From Dehalococcoidales bacterium (GTDB taxonomy: Bacteria > Chloroflexota > Dehalococcoidia > Dehalococcoidales > CSSed11-197), in contig JAQWDO010000005.1 in assembly GCA_028705415.1 (NCBI GenBank), positions 1-24,054 of the forward strand: 24,054 bases of DNA, in the 5' to 3' direction. Positions within the stretch are counted from its first letter, which is position 1. Each line of letters starts with the position of its first letter. A model generated the notes under the pieces. It saw nothing but the letters and a program-made list of their open reading frames with translations. It searched no databases and was not told the DNA's origin. Below, in pieces: positions 1-8,308 of this stretch. The position numbers were made by a program, and so were the translations under genes.

Positions 1-423
1 GTAAACAGTCCCCGTGTTCTATTCCTGGATGAGCCTACTGACGGGCTTGACCCGAGTTCTTCCGAAGCTATACGCAACATTATTCTTGAAGAAAGGGAAA
101 GGGGAGCCACTGTTTTTCTTACCACTCATGACATGCTCGAAGCAGACAAGCTTTCCGATCGGGTTGCTTTTATTAACCAGGGCAAGATTGTGGCTCTGGA
201 CACCCCTCATAACCTGAAACAGCTTTACGGCAAGCGCGCCATTAACATTGAATTGTTAAGCCCTGAAGGCACACTGGAAAATAGAGAAATATCTCTCGAC
301 CAGCCGGAAACAGCGGATAGAATCAAATCCATGCTGGAAACTGAAAATGTTGTTACTATTCATAGTGAAGAGGCTTCCCTTGAGGATATATTTATACGGA
401 TCACCGGCCGGGGGCTTTTGTAG
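1..423 (+). CDS. ABC transporter ATP-binding protein, C-terminal part (5' end outside window)
   Basis: Only the last 140 codons are in the window, read from base 1 in frame 1 to TAG at 421-423. The fragment opens with a Walker B/D-loop block (VLFLDEPTDGLDP, about residues 6-18). The switch histidine follows in VFLTTHDM, and then comes the usual tail (DRVAFINQGKIVALDTP, a regulatory domain, and LEDIFIRITGRG at the end). This is the NatA/CcmA-like drug- or ion-exporter ATPase class that pairs with ABC-2 permeases. Its stop overlaps the GTG of the next permease gene by one base (TAGTG), so the three genes are very probably one operon. It would hydrolyse ATP on the cytoplasmic face to drive the two permeases. 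The Walker A and signature motifs lie upstream of the window and cannot be checked. The substrate is unknown. Confidence 0.93.
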   Translation, partial: VNSPRVLFLDEPTDGLDPSSSEAIRNIILEERERGATVFLTTHDMLEADKLSDRVAFINQGKIVALDTPHNLKQLYGKRAINIELLSPEGTLENREISLDQPETADRIKSMLETENVVTIHSEEASLEDIFIRITGRGLL

Positions 424-1481
424 TGAACCTGCTTGTGATCTGGGCGCTTGTTCGCAAGGACCTGAGTCTGGCTATCCGCAACCGGTTTTTTGCCGTAGTT
501 TTGGTACTGGGGTTGGTGGTATATGCAGCAGTATACCTGGTTATGCCCCCGCAGGCTGACGAGGAAATCAGCTTTGGTATAGCAGGGGTCCTGCCTCAGG
601 GGTTAGTTGAATCATTCGAAGGTGAAGAGGGAATTGTGCTGGAACAATTCGAATCAGCCTCTCAGTTAAAAAAAGCAATAGAAGAGGGCTCAATTGCTGG
701 AGGATTGGAATTGCCGGACGGCTTCATCGGCAGTGTCACCTCCGGTTTACCGGCTTCAGCATCTGTCTATTACAATTCTGCTGCTCCGGAAGAATACCGC
801 GGTGCTTTGCAGTTAACGCTTGAAGAAATCGCGTATGCGCTGGCTGGCAAGCCTCTTGAGATTGAAGTAAACACAACAGTTCTCGGCAGGGATACCCTGG
901 GTTCGGCAGTCGCCCCGCGGGACAGGCTTTTGCCTCTTTTTGCGGTTTTTATCATTCTGACCGAGATGATGAGCCTGGCAAGCCTGCTGAGCGAAGAAAT
1001 TGAAACGGGTACAATCAAAGCTCTTATGGTTACGCCGCTTAATCTCAGAGGGTTATTTCTGGCCAAAGGCCTGACCGGAACTGGCATGGCTTTTGGCCAG
1101 GTATTGATTTTCATGTGTGTTGTCGGGGGTTTCAGCTCTCAACCGGGTCTGGTGCTGGTGGTTATATTTTCAGGAGCAGTCATGGCGGCCGGAATCGGGT
1201 TTTTGGTAGCTGCGGTCGGTAAAGACCTGATGAGTGTAATGGCCTGGGGAGTTCTTGCCCTGCTTGTTTTTTCGATACCCGCTTTCGGTGTGATTTTCCC
1301 CGGAACAATCAGTGACTGGGCGAAGGTAATCCCTTCGTATTACCTGGTCAATACCTTAAATCAGGCGGTCAACTATAATGCCGGTTTTGGCCAAATGTGG
1401 GCGGATTTACTCTGGATAACCGGTTTTAACCTGGCCTTTATTCTGGCCGGAATGTGGACGGTGAAAAGGAGGCTCGGATGA
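423..1481 (+). CDS. ABC-2 type transporter permease
   Basis: A 352-residue membrane protein of the ABC-2 family. One N-terminal transmembrane segment (about residues 22-41) is followed by an extracytoplasmic region of about 130 residues. A cluster of hydrophobic segments then runs from about residue 170 to the end (for example LLPLFAVFIILTEMMSL). The block EEIETGTIKALMVTPL is the usual cytoplasmic coupling segment of ABC-2 permeases, and PSYYLVNTLNQ near the C terminus is also typical. The start is GTG at 423-425, overlapping the ATPase stop, with a G-rich stretch just upstream as a ribosome site. The gene overlaps the next permease by four bases (ATGA). With the neighbouring permease it probably forms a heterodimeric export channel. 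The substrate cannot be told from sequence. Confidence 0.92.
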   Translation: MNLLVIWALVRKDLSLAIRNRFFAVVLVLGLVVYAAVYLVMPPQADEEISFGIAGVLPQGLVESFEGEEGIVLEQFESASQLKKAIEEGSIAGGLELPDGFIGSVTSGLPASASVYYNSAAPEEYRGALQLTLEEIAYALAGKPLEIEVNTTVLGRDTLGSAVAPRDRLLPLFAVFIILTEMMSLASLLSEEIETGTIKALMVTPLNLRGLFLAKGLTGTGMAFGQVLIFMCVVGGFSSQPGLVLVVIFSGAVMAAGIGFLVAAVGKDLMSVMAWGVLALLVFSIPAFGVIFPGTISDWAKVIPSYYLVNTLNQAVNYNAGFGQMWADLLWITGFNLAFILAGMWTVKRRLG

Positions 1482-2539
1482 AACCAAGGCAGACCCTGGT
1501 TCTGCTCGGTAAAGAGCTGGTATGGGGCCCCAAAACCTTTGTGTTCATAATGGCTGTGGTTATGCCGCTGGTACTTTCTCTGGTAATAAGCGCCATTTTC
1601 GGAGGACTGTTCTCGGATCTGCCCAGGCTGGGAATATATGACGAAGGAGATTCCCGGTTTGTGGACCGAGCGCTGGACGCCGTGACTCTTTCTGCGGGTG
1701 AATATTCAGCTGTCCAAGAGATGGTTGCAGCGGTTGAAAGCGGAGTTCTTGACATGGGAATAATATTGCCTTACGGCTTCGATGAGGCAATTTCCGGCGG
1801 TCAAACTGTTGAGATTGAAGCCTATATCTGGGGTGAAAGTCTGGCAAAAGACCGTACGGTCCTGGGGGTCGCGATAGCTTCGATAGTACGGGATATCAGT
1901 GGTTCTGATCTTGATCTGGATATAACATCCGTTGTCATCGGGGACGAAAAAAATGTGCCCTGGGGGGAAAGGCTGCTGCCGCTTGTAGTGTTAATGGCCG
2001 TTTTTATCGGAGGAACAATGCTGCCTGCGACCTCGATCATCACCGAAAAACAGAAAAAGACCATTAACGCGATAACCGTTACACCTGCCAGCGCCGGTGA
2101 CGTAATCGTATCGAAAGCCCTGATGGGAATAATTGTCAGCTTTGCCATGGGAGTTCTGGTATTGTTAATTAACCGCACATTTGGCGCCAGCCCCGGGCTG
2201 CTTGCCGGGATATTGTTTCTGGGTGGAGTAATGGCAGTTGAGTTCGGGCTGCTTTTAGGAATTTACGCGCGGGATATCTCGACCCTGTTTGCTGCTATCA
2301 AGACCATGGGAATTTTGCTGTATGCCCCCGCTTTTGTGTACATGTTTCCTCAATTGCCGGATTGGATAGGCAGGGTTTTCCCAACATATTATGTAATTCA
2401 GCCGGTTGTAGCTATCAGCCAGCAGGGTGAGAGCTGGTCCGGAGTCGCTCTGGAAGTTGCCATATTGGTACTTCTGGTTCTGGCTTTCGGGGCAGTAGTG
2501 GCAATCAAAACCAGAGCCATCAGAGAAAGGCTCGCATAA
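1478..2539 (+). CDS. ABC-2 type transporter permease, second subunit
   Basis: 353 residues with the same plan as the preceding permease: N-terminal membrane segment (about 20-44), external domain, then five or so membrane segments. The shared coupling motif reads ITEKQKKTINAITVTPAS, and the C-terminal block is FPTYYVIQPVV. I chose ATG 1478 because AAAGGAGG lies 6 bases upstream and the ATGA overlap with the previous stop is typical of coupled genes. An in-frame ATG at 1454 has no ribosome site and lies inside the upstream gene. The two permeases are clearly diverged paralogues, suggesting a heterodimer. After the stop there is a non-coding stretch to lexA with no clear terminator. Confidence 0.92.
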   Translation: MKPRQTLVLLGKELVWGPKTFVFIMAVVMPLVLSLVISAIFGGLFSDLPRLGIYDEGDSRFVDRALDAVTLSAGEYSAVQEMVAAVESGVLDMGIILPYGFDEAISGGQTVEIEAYIWGESLAKDRTVLGVAIASIVRDISGSDLDLDITSVVIGDEKNVPWGERLLPLVVLMAVFIGGTMLPATSIITEKQKKTINAITVTPASAGDVIVSKALMGIIVSFAMGVLVLLINRTFGASPGLLAGILFLGGVMAVEFGLLLGIYARDISTLFAAIKTMGILLYAPAFVYMFPQLPDWIGRVFPTYYVIQPVVAISQQGESWSGVALEVAILVLLVLAFGAVVAIKTRAIRERLA

Positions 2540-2627
2540 CCGCGAAAATGTCTTTACCGCTGCTGGCTCCTTCACATTAAACCGGTTTTACTTTGGGAAA
2601 CAGGTTCCGGTGTGCTCGCTTGTTTAA

Positions 2628-2656
2628 TTGACAAAAACTCAAATGTTGATTAAATT
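2628..2656 (+). promoter_or_regulatory. lexA promoter (sigma-A type)
   Basis: A perfect -35 TTGACA (2628-2633) stands 17 bases before TAAATT (2651-2656, 4 of 6 matches to TATAAT). Transcription would begin near 2663, directly at the SOS box, as expected for an autorepressed lexA gene. Confidence 0.7.
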
Positions 2657-2663
2657 AGACTAC

Positions 2664-2677
2664 AGAACAGTTGTTCG
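2664..2677 (+). promoter_or_regulatory. LexA (SOS/DinR-type) operator
   Basis: The site reads AGAACAGTTGTTCG, that is GAAC-N4-GTTC, matching the Bacillus/Gram-positive type consensus CGAACN4GTTCG except for the first base. It lies just downstream of the -10 element and 12 bases before the lexA start, so bound LexA would block initiation or early elongation. I saw no second copy elsewhere in the window. Confidence 0.8.
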
Positions 2678-2689
2678 ATTGTAAATTGT

Positions 2690-3340
2690 ATGATGAGTAC
2701 CCGTAAAACTGAAATCTCTTCCCGGCAGCGGGATATTTTGAAGTTTATCCAATGCTATCTGGATGAGCATGGGTACCCTCCTGCCATACGTGATATTTCT
2801 GCCGGGTGCGGTATTAGTTCCACTTCGGTTGCAGTTTTCCATCTCAAAAAGCTGGAGGAGAAAGGTTATATCCGGCGGCGACCGGATATTTCACGTGGGA
2901 TTGAGCTTGCCAGTGCTTCCGACCGGGAAGAAGCCAGCGTTCCCCTGATCGGAATTATCGCCGCGGGCATGCCTGTACCGGTACCGTCTGCCGATACCTG
3001 GAGCGAGGCAGACTCTGCAGATTTAATCAAGGTCCCGCGGGTACTGCTTGCCGGAGCGGAAAATGTATATGCTCTCAAGGTAAAGGGAGACTCCATGCAG
3101 GACGCTCTGATCAGTGATGGAGATATTGTAATCATGGAGTCAGCAGTGGTAGTGGAGAACGGAGAAACTGCCGCAGTTTGGTTAAAAAACGAAAAAGAAA
3201 TAACGCTTAAAAAAGTATTCCGGGAGGGTGGGCATATCCGCCTTCAGCCTGCCAACAAACACTACCCGGCAATAATTGTCAGCGCCGGCAATGTCGAGGT
3301 ACAGGGAAAAGTAGTAGCAGTTTTAAGAAACCTCCTGTAA
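2690..3340 (+). CDS. lexA: LexA repressor, SOS response regulator
   Basis: 216 residues, near the usual family length. The N-terminal winged helix-turn-helix covers about residues 8-72 (SSRQRDILKFIQ, GYPPAIRDISAGCGISSTSV). The C-terminal S24 self-cleaving domain follows. The cleavage bond is Ala92-Gly93 (IIAAGMPVPV). The catalytic serine is Ser135 in VKGDSM and the catalytic lysine is Lys174 in EITLKKVF. On DNA damage RecA filaments would stimulate self-cleavage and derepress the SOS genes. The start is ATG 2690, although a second ATG follows at once and no good Shine-Dalgarno is visible, so translation may be weak. A consensus promoter and an SOS box precede the gene, showing autoregulation. 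A hairpin follows before hisS. Confidence 0.96.
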   Translation: MMSTRKTEISSRQRDILKFIQCYLDEHGYPPAIRDISAGCGISSTSVAVFHLKKLEEKGYIRRRPDISRGIELASASDREEASVPLIGIIAAGMPVPVPSADTWSEADSADLIKVPRVLLAGAENVYALKVKGDSMQDALISDGDIVIMESAVVVENGETAAVWLKNEKEITLKKVFREGGHIRLQPANKHYPAIIVSAGNVEVQGKVVAVLRNLL

Positions 3341-3351
3341 CATATACCTGA

Positions 3352-3377
3352 AAAACGGGCCGTTTTTTGCCCGTTTT
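3352..3377 (+). terminator. Hairpin terminator between lexA and hisS
   Basis: AAAACGGGC (3352-3360) and GCCCGTTTT (3369-3377) form a perfect 9-bp stem around an 8-base T-rich loop, starting 11 bases after the lexA stop. The 3' arm ends in TTTT but no longer U run follows, so termination may be partial and some read-through into hisS is possible. Confidence 0.6.
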
Positions 3378-3420
3378 ATGCTAAACTGTTACCTGTAATA
3401 AGTTTCATAAGGAGATGTAA

Positions 3421-4722
3421 TTGCCAGCATTCAAAGCTCCCAGGGGAACACGTGATATTTTGCCCGAAGAAGCTCATTATTGGGATTTTGTAACGGATGT
3501 TGCCAGCCGGCTCTGTTCAAGCTTTGGATATGAACGTATAGAAACACCAGTCTTTGAATCCACCGGGCTTTTTTTACGGGGTGTTGGTGAAGGAACCGAC
3601 ATTGTAGAGAAGGAAATGTACACCTTCGAGGACCGCGGCGGCAGTTCTCTTACCCTGCGTCCTGAAGGTACTGCCCCCGTATGCCGGGCTTATATCGAGC
3701 ATGGAATGGCCAGTCTCCCCCAGCCGGTCAGAATGTTTTACCTGGCCCCCGCTTTCCGCTATGAGCGTCCCCAGGCTGGAAGAATGCGGCAGCATCACCA
3801 ATTTGGTTGCGAAGTAATAGGTGATGCCTCGGCACTGATAGATGCTGAAGTGATCAACATGTCCTGGCAATTATTTGAGAGGCTGGGGTTGAAAGGCCTC
3901 AGGCTAAAACTCAATTCCATTGGTTGTGACAGGTGCCGTCCCGCATATATCGATATGTTGAAGGCATACTATGAACCCCGCGCGGACATGCTTTGCAGTG
4001 ACTGCAAGACAAGAATGGAAAAGAATCCGCTGCGCCTGCTTGATTGCAAGGAGGCCGCCTGCCAGCAGATTGCTGATAACTCCCCGAAGAGCGCTGATTG
4101 TTTATGTCCGGATTGCCATGAGCATTTTACATCACTCAGGAATTATCTTGATACAGCCGGGCTGGATTATGATGTCAGCCACCGTCTTGTGCGCGGGCTG
4201 GATTACTACACCCGAACGGTGTTTGAAATTCAGCCGGAAAGCACCGGTTCCCAGAGTACTATAGGCGGCGGCGGCCGTTATGACAGGCTGATTGAACAAA
4301 TAGGCGGCAGGCCGACACCGGCGATAGGTTTTGCTGCCGGAATTGAACGGATTATCCTCAATTTAAAAGAGCAAAACATTGATGTTCCGGGAATCCACTC
4401 TCCGAAAGTCTTCATCGCCCATGCGGGACAAGAGGCCAGAATAGAGGCTTTCTCCATTTCGAATATTCTGCGTCGTTGCGGAATCGGGATAATTACCGCA
4501 GCAGAGGGAAAGAGTCTGAAAGCCCAACTCAGGCAGGCCAACAATCTGGGCATGAAGATTGTGGTTATCATTGGCGAAGAAGAACTGCGGGAGGGAGTGG
4601 TGGTCGTGCGCGATTTGGAGTCCGGAAGCCAGGAGAAGGTTGACAAAGTCTCTCTTGCGGGTATCCTGAGCGCCTTCAGAATGGACGATTCCGGCCTGTA
4701 TAATAATCAGTGCCAGGTATGA
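3421..4722 (+). CDS. hisS: Histidyl-tRNA synthetase
   Basis: 433 residues, a standard class II HisRS. It charges tRNA-His with histidine in the cytoplasm. Motif 1 region: GVGEGTDIVEKEMYTF and LRPEGTAP. Motif 2: FYLAPAFRYERPQAGRMRQ. The histidine-binding HisA block is LVRGLDYYTRTVFE, followed by GGGRYDRL. Motif 3 is AIGFAAGIERI. The C-terminal anticodon-binding domain (PKVFIAHAGQEA to the end) is present. The start is TTG at 3421: AAGGAG lies 6 bases upstream and the N-terminal PAFKAPRGTRDILPEE aligns with the normal HisRS start. The short leader after the lexA hairpin has no room for a T-box. A cysteine-rich insert (CDRCRPAYI, CSDCKTRM, CLCPDCHEHF, about residues 165-240) is often seen in bacterial HisRS and may bind metal. 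Confidence 0.97.
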   Translation: MPAFKAPRGTRDILPEEAHYWDFVTDVASRLCSSFGYERIETPVFESTGLFLRGVGEGTDIVEKEMYTFEDRGGSSLTLRPEGTAPVCRAYIEHGMASLPQPVRMFYLAPAFRYERPQAGRMRQHHQFGCEVIGDASALIDAEVINMSWQLFERLGLKGLRLKLNSIGCDRCRPAYIDMLKAYYEPRADMLCSDCKTRMEKNPLRLLDCKEAACQQIADNSPKSADCLCPDCHEHFTSLRNYLDTAGLDYDVSHRLVRGLDYYTRTVFEIQPESTGSQSTIGGGGRYDRLIEQIGGRPTPAIGFAAGIERIILNLKEQNIDVPGIHSPKVFIAHAGQEARIEAFSISNILRRCGIGIITAAEGKSLKAQLRQANNLGMKIVVIIGEEELREGVVVVRDLESGSQEKVDKVSLAGILSAFRMDDSGLYNNQCQV

Positions 4723-4863
4723 TATAATTAGACCAAATGGGCGGTATTTTTGTATTCTGTGATGCGTTTTATTGTTTCCCCGGTCAATTTTTAATGATAA
4801 AGCGCGCTTGTCTGTTTTTGCATAAGCTGTCCGAAGTCCCTGATAGGAGCATATTAGAAAATT

Positions 4864-6789
4864 ATGGATAGATCGGCATCATCCAGGAATTCAAAAGATT
4901 ATTCAGCAGCAGATATCCAGGTTCTGGGCGGCCGTGAGGCGGTTCGCCGGCGCCCTGGCATGTATATCGGTTCCACCGATCAGCGTGGTTTACACCACCT
5001 GGTATACGAGATTGCCTATAACAGCGTTGACGAGGCCATGGGTGGTTTTTGTGACCGTATACTGGTCGTTTTACATGCAGATAACTCGGTAACGGTTGTG
5101 GATAACGGGCGCGGCATCCCGGTTGATATTCATCCGGCTACAAAAAAATCCGCCCTTGAGACAGTTCTTACCGTTCTGCATGCCGGCGCCAAATTCGGCG
5201 GCAAAACCTACCAGGTTTCCGGCGGTTTGCATGGTGTTGGTTCATCGGTAGTGAACGCTCTTTCCGAATGGATGGTAGTAACCGTAAGCCGTGATGGAAA
5301 GCAGCACCGCCAGAGGTATGAACGTGGTATACCACAGACCGGGCTGGAAATTGTGGGTGAAGCCGGCGGTACCGGCACGACCATATCATTTCTGGCAGAT
5401 AAAGATATTTTTACCACTCTTGAATACGATTTCGATACCATTTCCGAACGGTTACGGGAAACAGCCTATCTGAACAAGGGCCTGGAGTTTCGTATTGTAG
5501 ATGAGAGGGCAGACCGGGAGCTGACCTATTACTTTGAGGGAGGAATATCCGGTTTTGTACGGCGCCTCAACCGCAACCGAGCGGTACGAAACCGCCAGCC
5601 GATCGTATTTTCAAAAGCTTTAAACAATACAGTCGTTGAAGTTGCCATCCAGTATAACGATGGTTATACGGACAACACTCTTACCTTTGCCAACTGCGTC
5701 AATACAATTGATGGCGGCACACACCTGACCGGTTTCAGGTCAGCTCTTACCAGGGTACTTAACGATTGGGGTCGCCGCAACAAGGTTATTAAAGACGATG
5801 AGCCCAATCTGGTTGGCGACGATGTCAGGGAGGGGCTAACCGCGATTGTAAGTGTAAAGCTTGCTGAGCCGCAGTTTGAAGGACAGACCAAGGGTAAACT
5901 TGGCAACATTGAAATAAAAAGTATTGTGGAAAGTGTTGTAGTTGAAGAATTGGGGCTTTATCTTGAAGAGCACCCCGAAGACGCCAAGAAAATCCTTGAC
6001 AAATGCTTAACCGCTGCCAAAGCCAGGGAAGCGGCACGCAAAGCCCGCGATCTGGTTATACGCAAGGGCAGCCTGGATTCCGGTACTCTCCCCGGAAAAC
6101 TGGCTGACTGCTCTGAAAAAGACCCGACGCTATCCGAGCTGTTTCTGGTTGAGGGGGACTCTGCCGGTGGTTCTGCCAAACAGGGGCGCAATCGAAGGTA
6201 TCAGGCGATACTGCCCCTGCGTGGTAAAATTCTCAATGTTGAAAAGGCTACAGCCGAAAAAATGCTCTCCCATGAAGAAATCAGGATACTGATTACTGCT
6301 CTGGGGGCCGGCATAGATGAAGACTTCGACGTTTCCCGCCTGCGTTACCACAAGGTTGTATTGATGACCGATGCCGATGTAGATGGAGCACATATACGAA
6401 CATTACTGTTAACCTTCTTTTTCCGCCATATGCCGGATATCATAAATGGAGGATATCTTTATATTGCGCAGCCCCCACTGTACCGGGTCAAATCGGGCAA
6501 GCAGGAGCAATGGGTTTACAGCGATCGGGAAAAAGACGAAGCGCTTGCTGCCCTGAAGAGCAAGGCTGGCAAGGCAGATATCCAGCGCTACAAAGGTCTT
6601 GGTGAAATGAGTGCCGAGCAGCTTTGGGAAACAACCATGAATCCGGCTACAAGAACTCTTCTGAGGGTTACCGTTGAAGACACTTCCAAGGCAGATAATG
6701 TGTTCAGCGTTCTTATGGGGGGAGAAGTACCACCCCGTAAAGCCTTTATACAGGCACATGCCAAGAACGTCAAGAATCTGGATATATAA
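4864..6789 (+). CDS. gyrB: Type IIA topoisomerase B subunit (DNA gyrase B or topoisomerase IV B)
   Basis: 641 residues, the usual length for GyrB without the long proteobacterial insert. GHKL ATPase residues: the N-box around Glu49/Asn53 (YEIAYNSVDEA), Asp80 in DNGRGIP, and the lid glycines GGLHGVG (120-126). The Toprim domain has LFLVEGDSAGGSAKQGR (about 425) and DADVDGAHIRTLL (about 502). QRYKGLGEMSAEQLWETTMNP and a C-terminal KNLDI complete a typical GyrB. It would supply the ATPase half of the enzyme that supercoils or decatenates DNA. No gyrA/parC, recF or dnaA is adjacent, so assignment to gyrase rather than Topo IV rests on overall likeness. The N-box has Tyr where Asp is usual before Asn. 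The ribosome site AGGAG is 14 bases from the ATG, unusually far. Confidence 0.9.
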   Translation: MDRSASSRNSKDYSAADIQVLGGREAVRRRPGMYIGSTDQRGLHHLVYEIAYNSVDEAMGGFCDRILVVLHADNSVTVVDNGRGIPVDIHPATKKSALETVLTVLHAGAKFGGKTYQVSGGLHGVGSSVVNALSEWMVVTVSRDGKQHRQRYERGIPQTGLEIVGEAGGTGTTISFLADKDIFTTLEYDFDTISERLRETAYLNKGLEFRIVDERADRELTYYFEGGISGFVRRLNRNRAVRNRQPIVFSKALNNTVVEVAIQYNDGYTDNTLTFANCVNTIDGGTHLTGFRSALTRVLNDWGRRNKVIKDDEPNLVGDDVREGLTAIVSVKLAEPQFEGQTKGKLGNIEIKSIVESVVVEELGLYLEEHPEDAKKILDKCLTAAKAREAARKARDLVIRKGSLDSGTLPGKLADCSEKDPTLSELFLVEGDSAGGSAKQGRNRRYQAILPLRGKILNVEKATAEKMLSHEEIRILITALGAGIDEDFDVSRLRYHKVVLMTDADVDGAHIRTLLLTFFFRHMPDIINGGYLYIAQPPLYRVKSGKQEQWVYSDREKDEALAALKSKAGKADIQRYKGLGEMSAEQLWETTMNPATRTLLRVTVEDTSKADNVFSVLMGGEVPPRKAFIQAHAKNVKNLDI

Positions 6790-6800
6790 CTTTCAGGAAT

Positions 6801-6827
6801 AACCGGTCTGGTTATGCCGGTTTGTTT
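6801..6827. terminator. Hairpin between convergent gyrB and AI-2E permease genes
   Basis: AACCGG (6801-6806) pairs with CCGGTT (6817-6822), followed on the + strand by TGTTTT. An alternative pairing ATAACC/GGTTAT overlaps it. It starts 11 bases after the gyrB stop and overlaps the last codons of the convergent permease gene. It is a plausible gyrB terminator, but the stem is short. Confidence 0.4.
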
Positions 6828-7936
6828 TCGGGCTCGACAACACCTGTTTCTTGTGGCAGTTCTTCCTTTTGGTGAACTGCCCTTCTGTCCCGAATATATT
6901 GAACGATTCTGGCAACAGTTGCTGCGATTGGAATTGATATTATGATTCCCCAGATACCGGCAATATGTGCACCAAGTACCAGTAGCATCAAAACTGCAGC
7001 CGGATGAATTCTCATGTAACCGCCCTGAATCCTGGGTACAAGCAGGTTGTTTTCCACCAGCTGAACACCAATAAACAGAACCACTACCAGTATAGCTTTT
7101 TCCGGTGCAGTGCTCAGAGTTACCAGAAACGCCAGCCCGCCACCTATCCAGGGACCGATGGTCGGTATCATCTCGGTTATTCCGGCAAAGAATGCCAGAG
7201 CCGGGGCATAAGGTACTCTGAGAATGGAAAGCCCTATAAAGGACATTACAGCCACAATTCCGCCAAGTACCAGAGTTGCCTTAATGTATCCGCCAAGGAC
7301 TTTATCGAGGATTGATGTAATATTGCGGGTGTGCTCAATAGTCCATTCCGGAATGAAGGAATAGATGTTACGCTTTATTTGGCTGTAGTCTTTTATTATA
7401 TAAAACAGAAACAGTGGCAAAGCCGCAAAACCCAGCAACGCCCCTACGGTACCGGAAATAAAGGAAAAACCACCCCTGGCCAGGTTTTCCAGCACGCTTT
7501 CCATTTGCAGCCCCAGATTTGCAATCATCTGCTCTACCTGTGTCTGTAAGCCGGGTGGCAGTTGTTGTTGAAAACTGTCAGCCCACTGCTGGATTTGATC
7601 CATAATAGTAGATATATATTCGGGGGCTCTGGAAAAAAGATCGATAAAAGTCTGTATAACGGTAATAATTACATATGAAAGAATCCCGCCAACTATTCCT
7701 ATAGTGATGACAAATACTATCAGAATAGCGGCGATTCGTCTGGCTTTTTGGCATTTGTTTTTGGGAGGGAGCTTTTTTTCCAGCCAGTTGACACCGGGAA
7801 GCATCAAGTAGGCCAGTATCAAGCCGATGACAAAGGGTAAAAGCACCCCGCGCCAGGCCCAGGCAAGGACCAGGAAGATAAAGGCGGCTGCCAGAAATAC
7901 AACCAGCCGCCAGTTGTTTTTTAGCGCTTGTATCAT
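6812..7936 (-). CDS. AI-2E family transporter (PerM/YdiK/YtvI-like membrane protein)
   Basis: 374 residues. Two hydrophobic hairpins at the N terminus (LVVFLAAAFIFLVLAWAW, LPFVIGLILAYLML) are followed by a soluble stretch of about 100 residues (PEYISTIMDQIQQWADSF). Several more membrane segments then occur with family-typical blocks: EMIPTIGPWIGGG, QLVENNLLVPRIQG, and HPAAVLMLLVLGAHIAGIWG. The family holds transporters of varied or unproven substrate (autoinducer-2 exporters and Na+/H+ antiporters among them), so no substrate is assigned. The C-terminal tail is charged. The start is ATG 7936, with only a poor ribosome site; the leader carries four TTGA repeats. The gene is convergent with gyrB and downstream of the YtxH gene on the same strand, with 112 bases between. 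Confidence 0.88.
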   Translation of the reverse strand: MIQALKNNWRLVVFLAAAFIFLVLAWAWRGVLLPFVIGLILAYLMLPGVNWLEKKLPPKNKCQKARRIAAILIVFVITIGIVGGILSYVIITVIQTFIDLFSRAPEYISTIMDQIQQWADSFQQQLPPGLQTQVEQMIANLGLQMESVLENLARGGFSFISGTVGALLGFAALPLFLFYIIKDYSQIKRNIYSFIPEWTIEHTRNITSILDKVLGGYIKATLVLGGIVAVMSFIGLSILRVPYAPALAFFAGITEMIPTIGPWIGGGLAFLVTLSTAPEKAILVVVLFIGVQLVENNLLVPRIQGGYMRIHPAAVLMLLVLGAHIAGIWGIIISIPIAATVARIVQYIRDRRAVHQKEELPQETGVVEPENKPA

Positions 7937-8048
7937 AAGTGGATCAACTCAAGGTTCAAGATATCAACCCCCTAATCGATTACTGGCGCGTAGTCCCTTT
8001 ACCTGGGCACAGCAACAGACGCGCAGGGGTGTATGAACCAGTGCAGTA

Positions 8049-8294
8049 TCAGGCTGCCTGTTCGTGTTTTTTCAAAAGCTTTTCTTCGCCTTTGTGTATT
8101 ACCTCCATGGCTTTCTCTTTTCCATGTTCGATTGCTTCGGCTGCCTTATGCTTGAATTCTCCGGTTTTTTCCTTCATTATTTCCCGGGTTTCTTCCCCGG
8201 GGCGGGGAGCGTAAAGCATACCTGCAGCCAGGCCGACTACTGCTCCGATAACGATACCCAGACCGATTCCAGCGAATGCATCTTTGCTACTCAT
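8049..8294 (-). CDS. YtxH domain-containing protein
   Basis: 81 residues. A glycine-rich hydrophobic segment near the N terminus (AGIGLGIVIGAVVGLAAGMLYAP, about residues 7-29) carries the YtxH hallmark GxxxGxxxGxLxAPxxGxETR. A charged amphipathic helix follows (FKHKAAEAIEHGKEKAMEV). It is probably membrane-anchored with a cytoplasmic coiled tail. The family is common in Gram-positive and related bacteria, often near DUF948 genes and linked to general stress; its molecular role is unknown. I set the start at ATG 8294 because AAGGAGG lies 6 bases upstream. An in-frame ATG 8 codons earlier lies inside the upstream gene and lacks a ribosome site. It follows the DUF948 gene by 14 bases, so the two form an operon. 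Confidence 0.85.
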   Translation of the reverse strand: MSSKDAFAGIGLGIVIGAVVGLAAGMLYAPRPGEETREIMKEKTGEFKHKAAEAIEHGKEKAMEVIHKGEEKLLKKHEQAA

Positions 8295-8308
8295 GTTGTC
8301 CTCCTTTT

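Noticed and set aside
3341..3420. T-box leader for hisS
   Set aside because: Only 80 bases are available, and they are filled by the lexA-hisS hairpin and a ribosome site; there is no T-box sequence.
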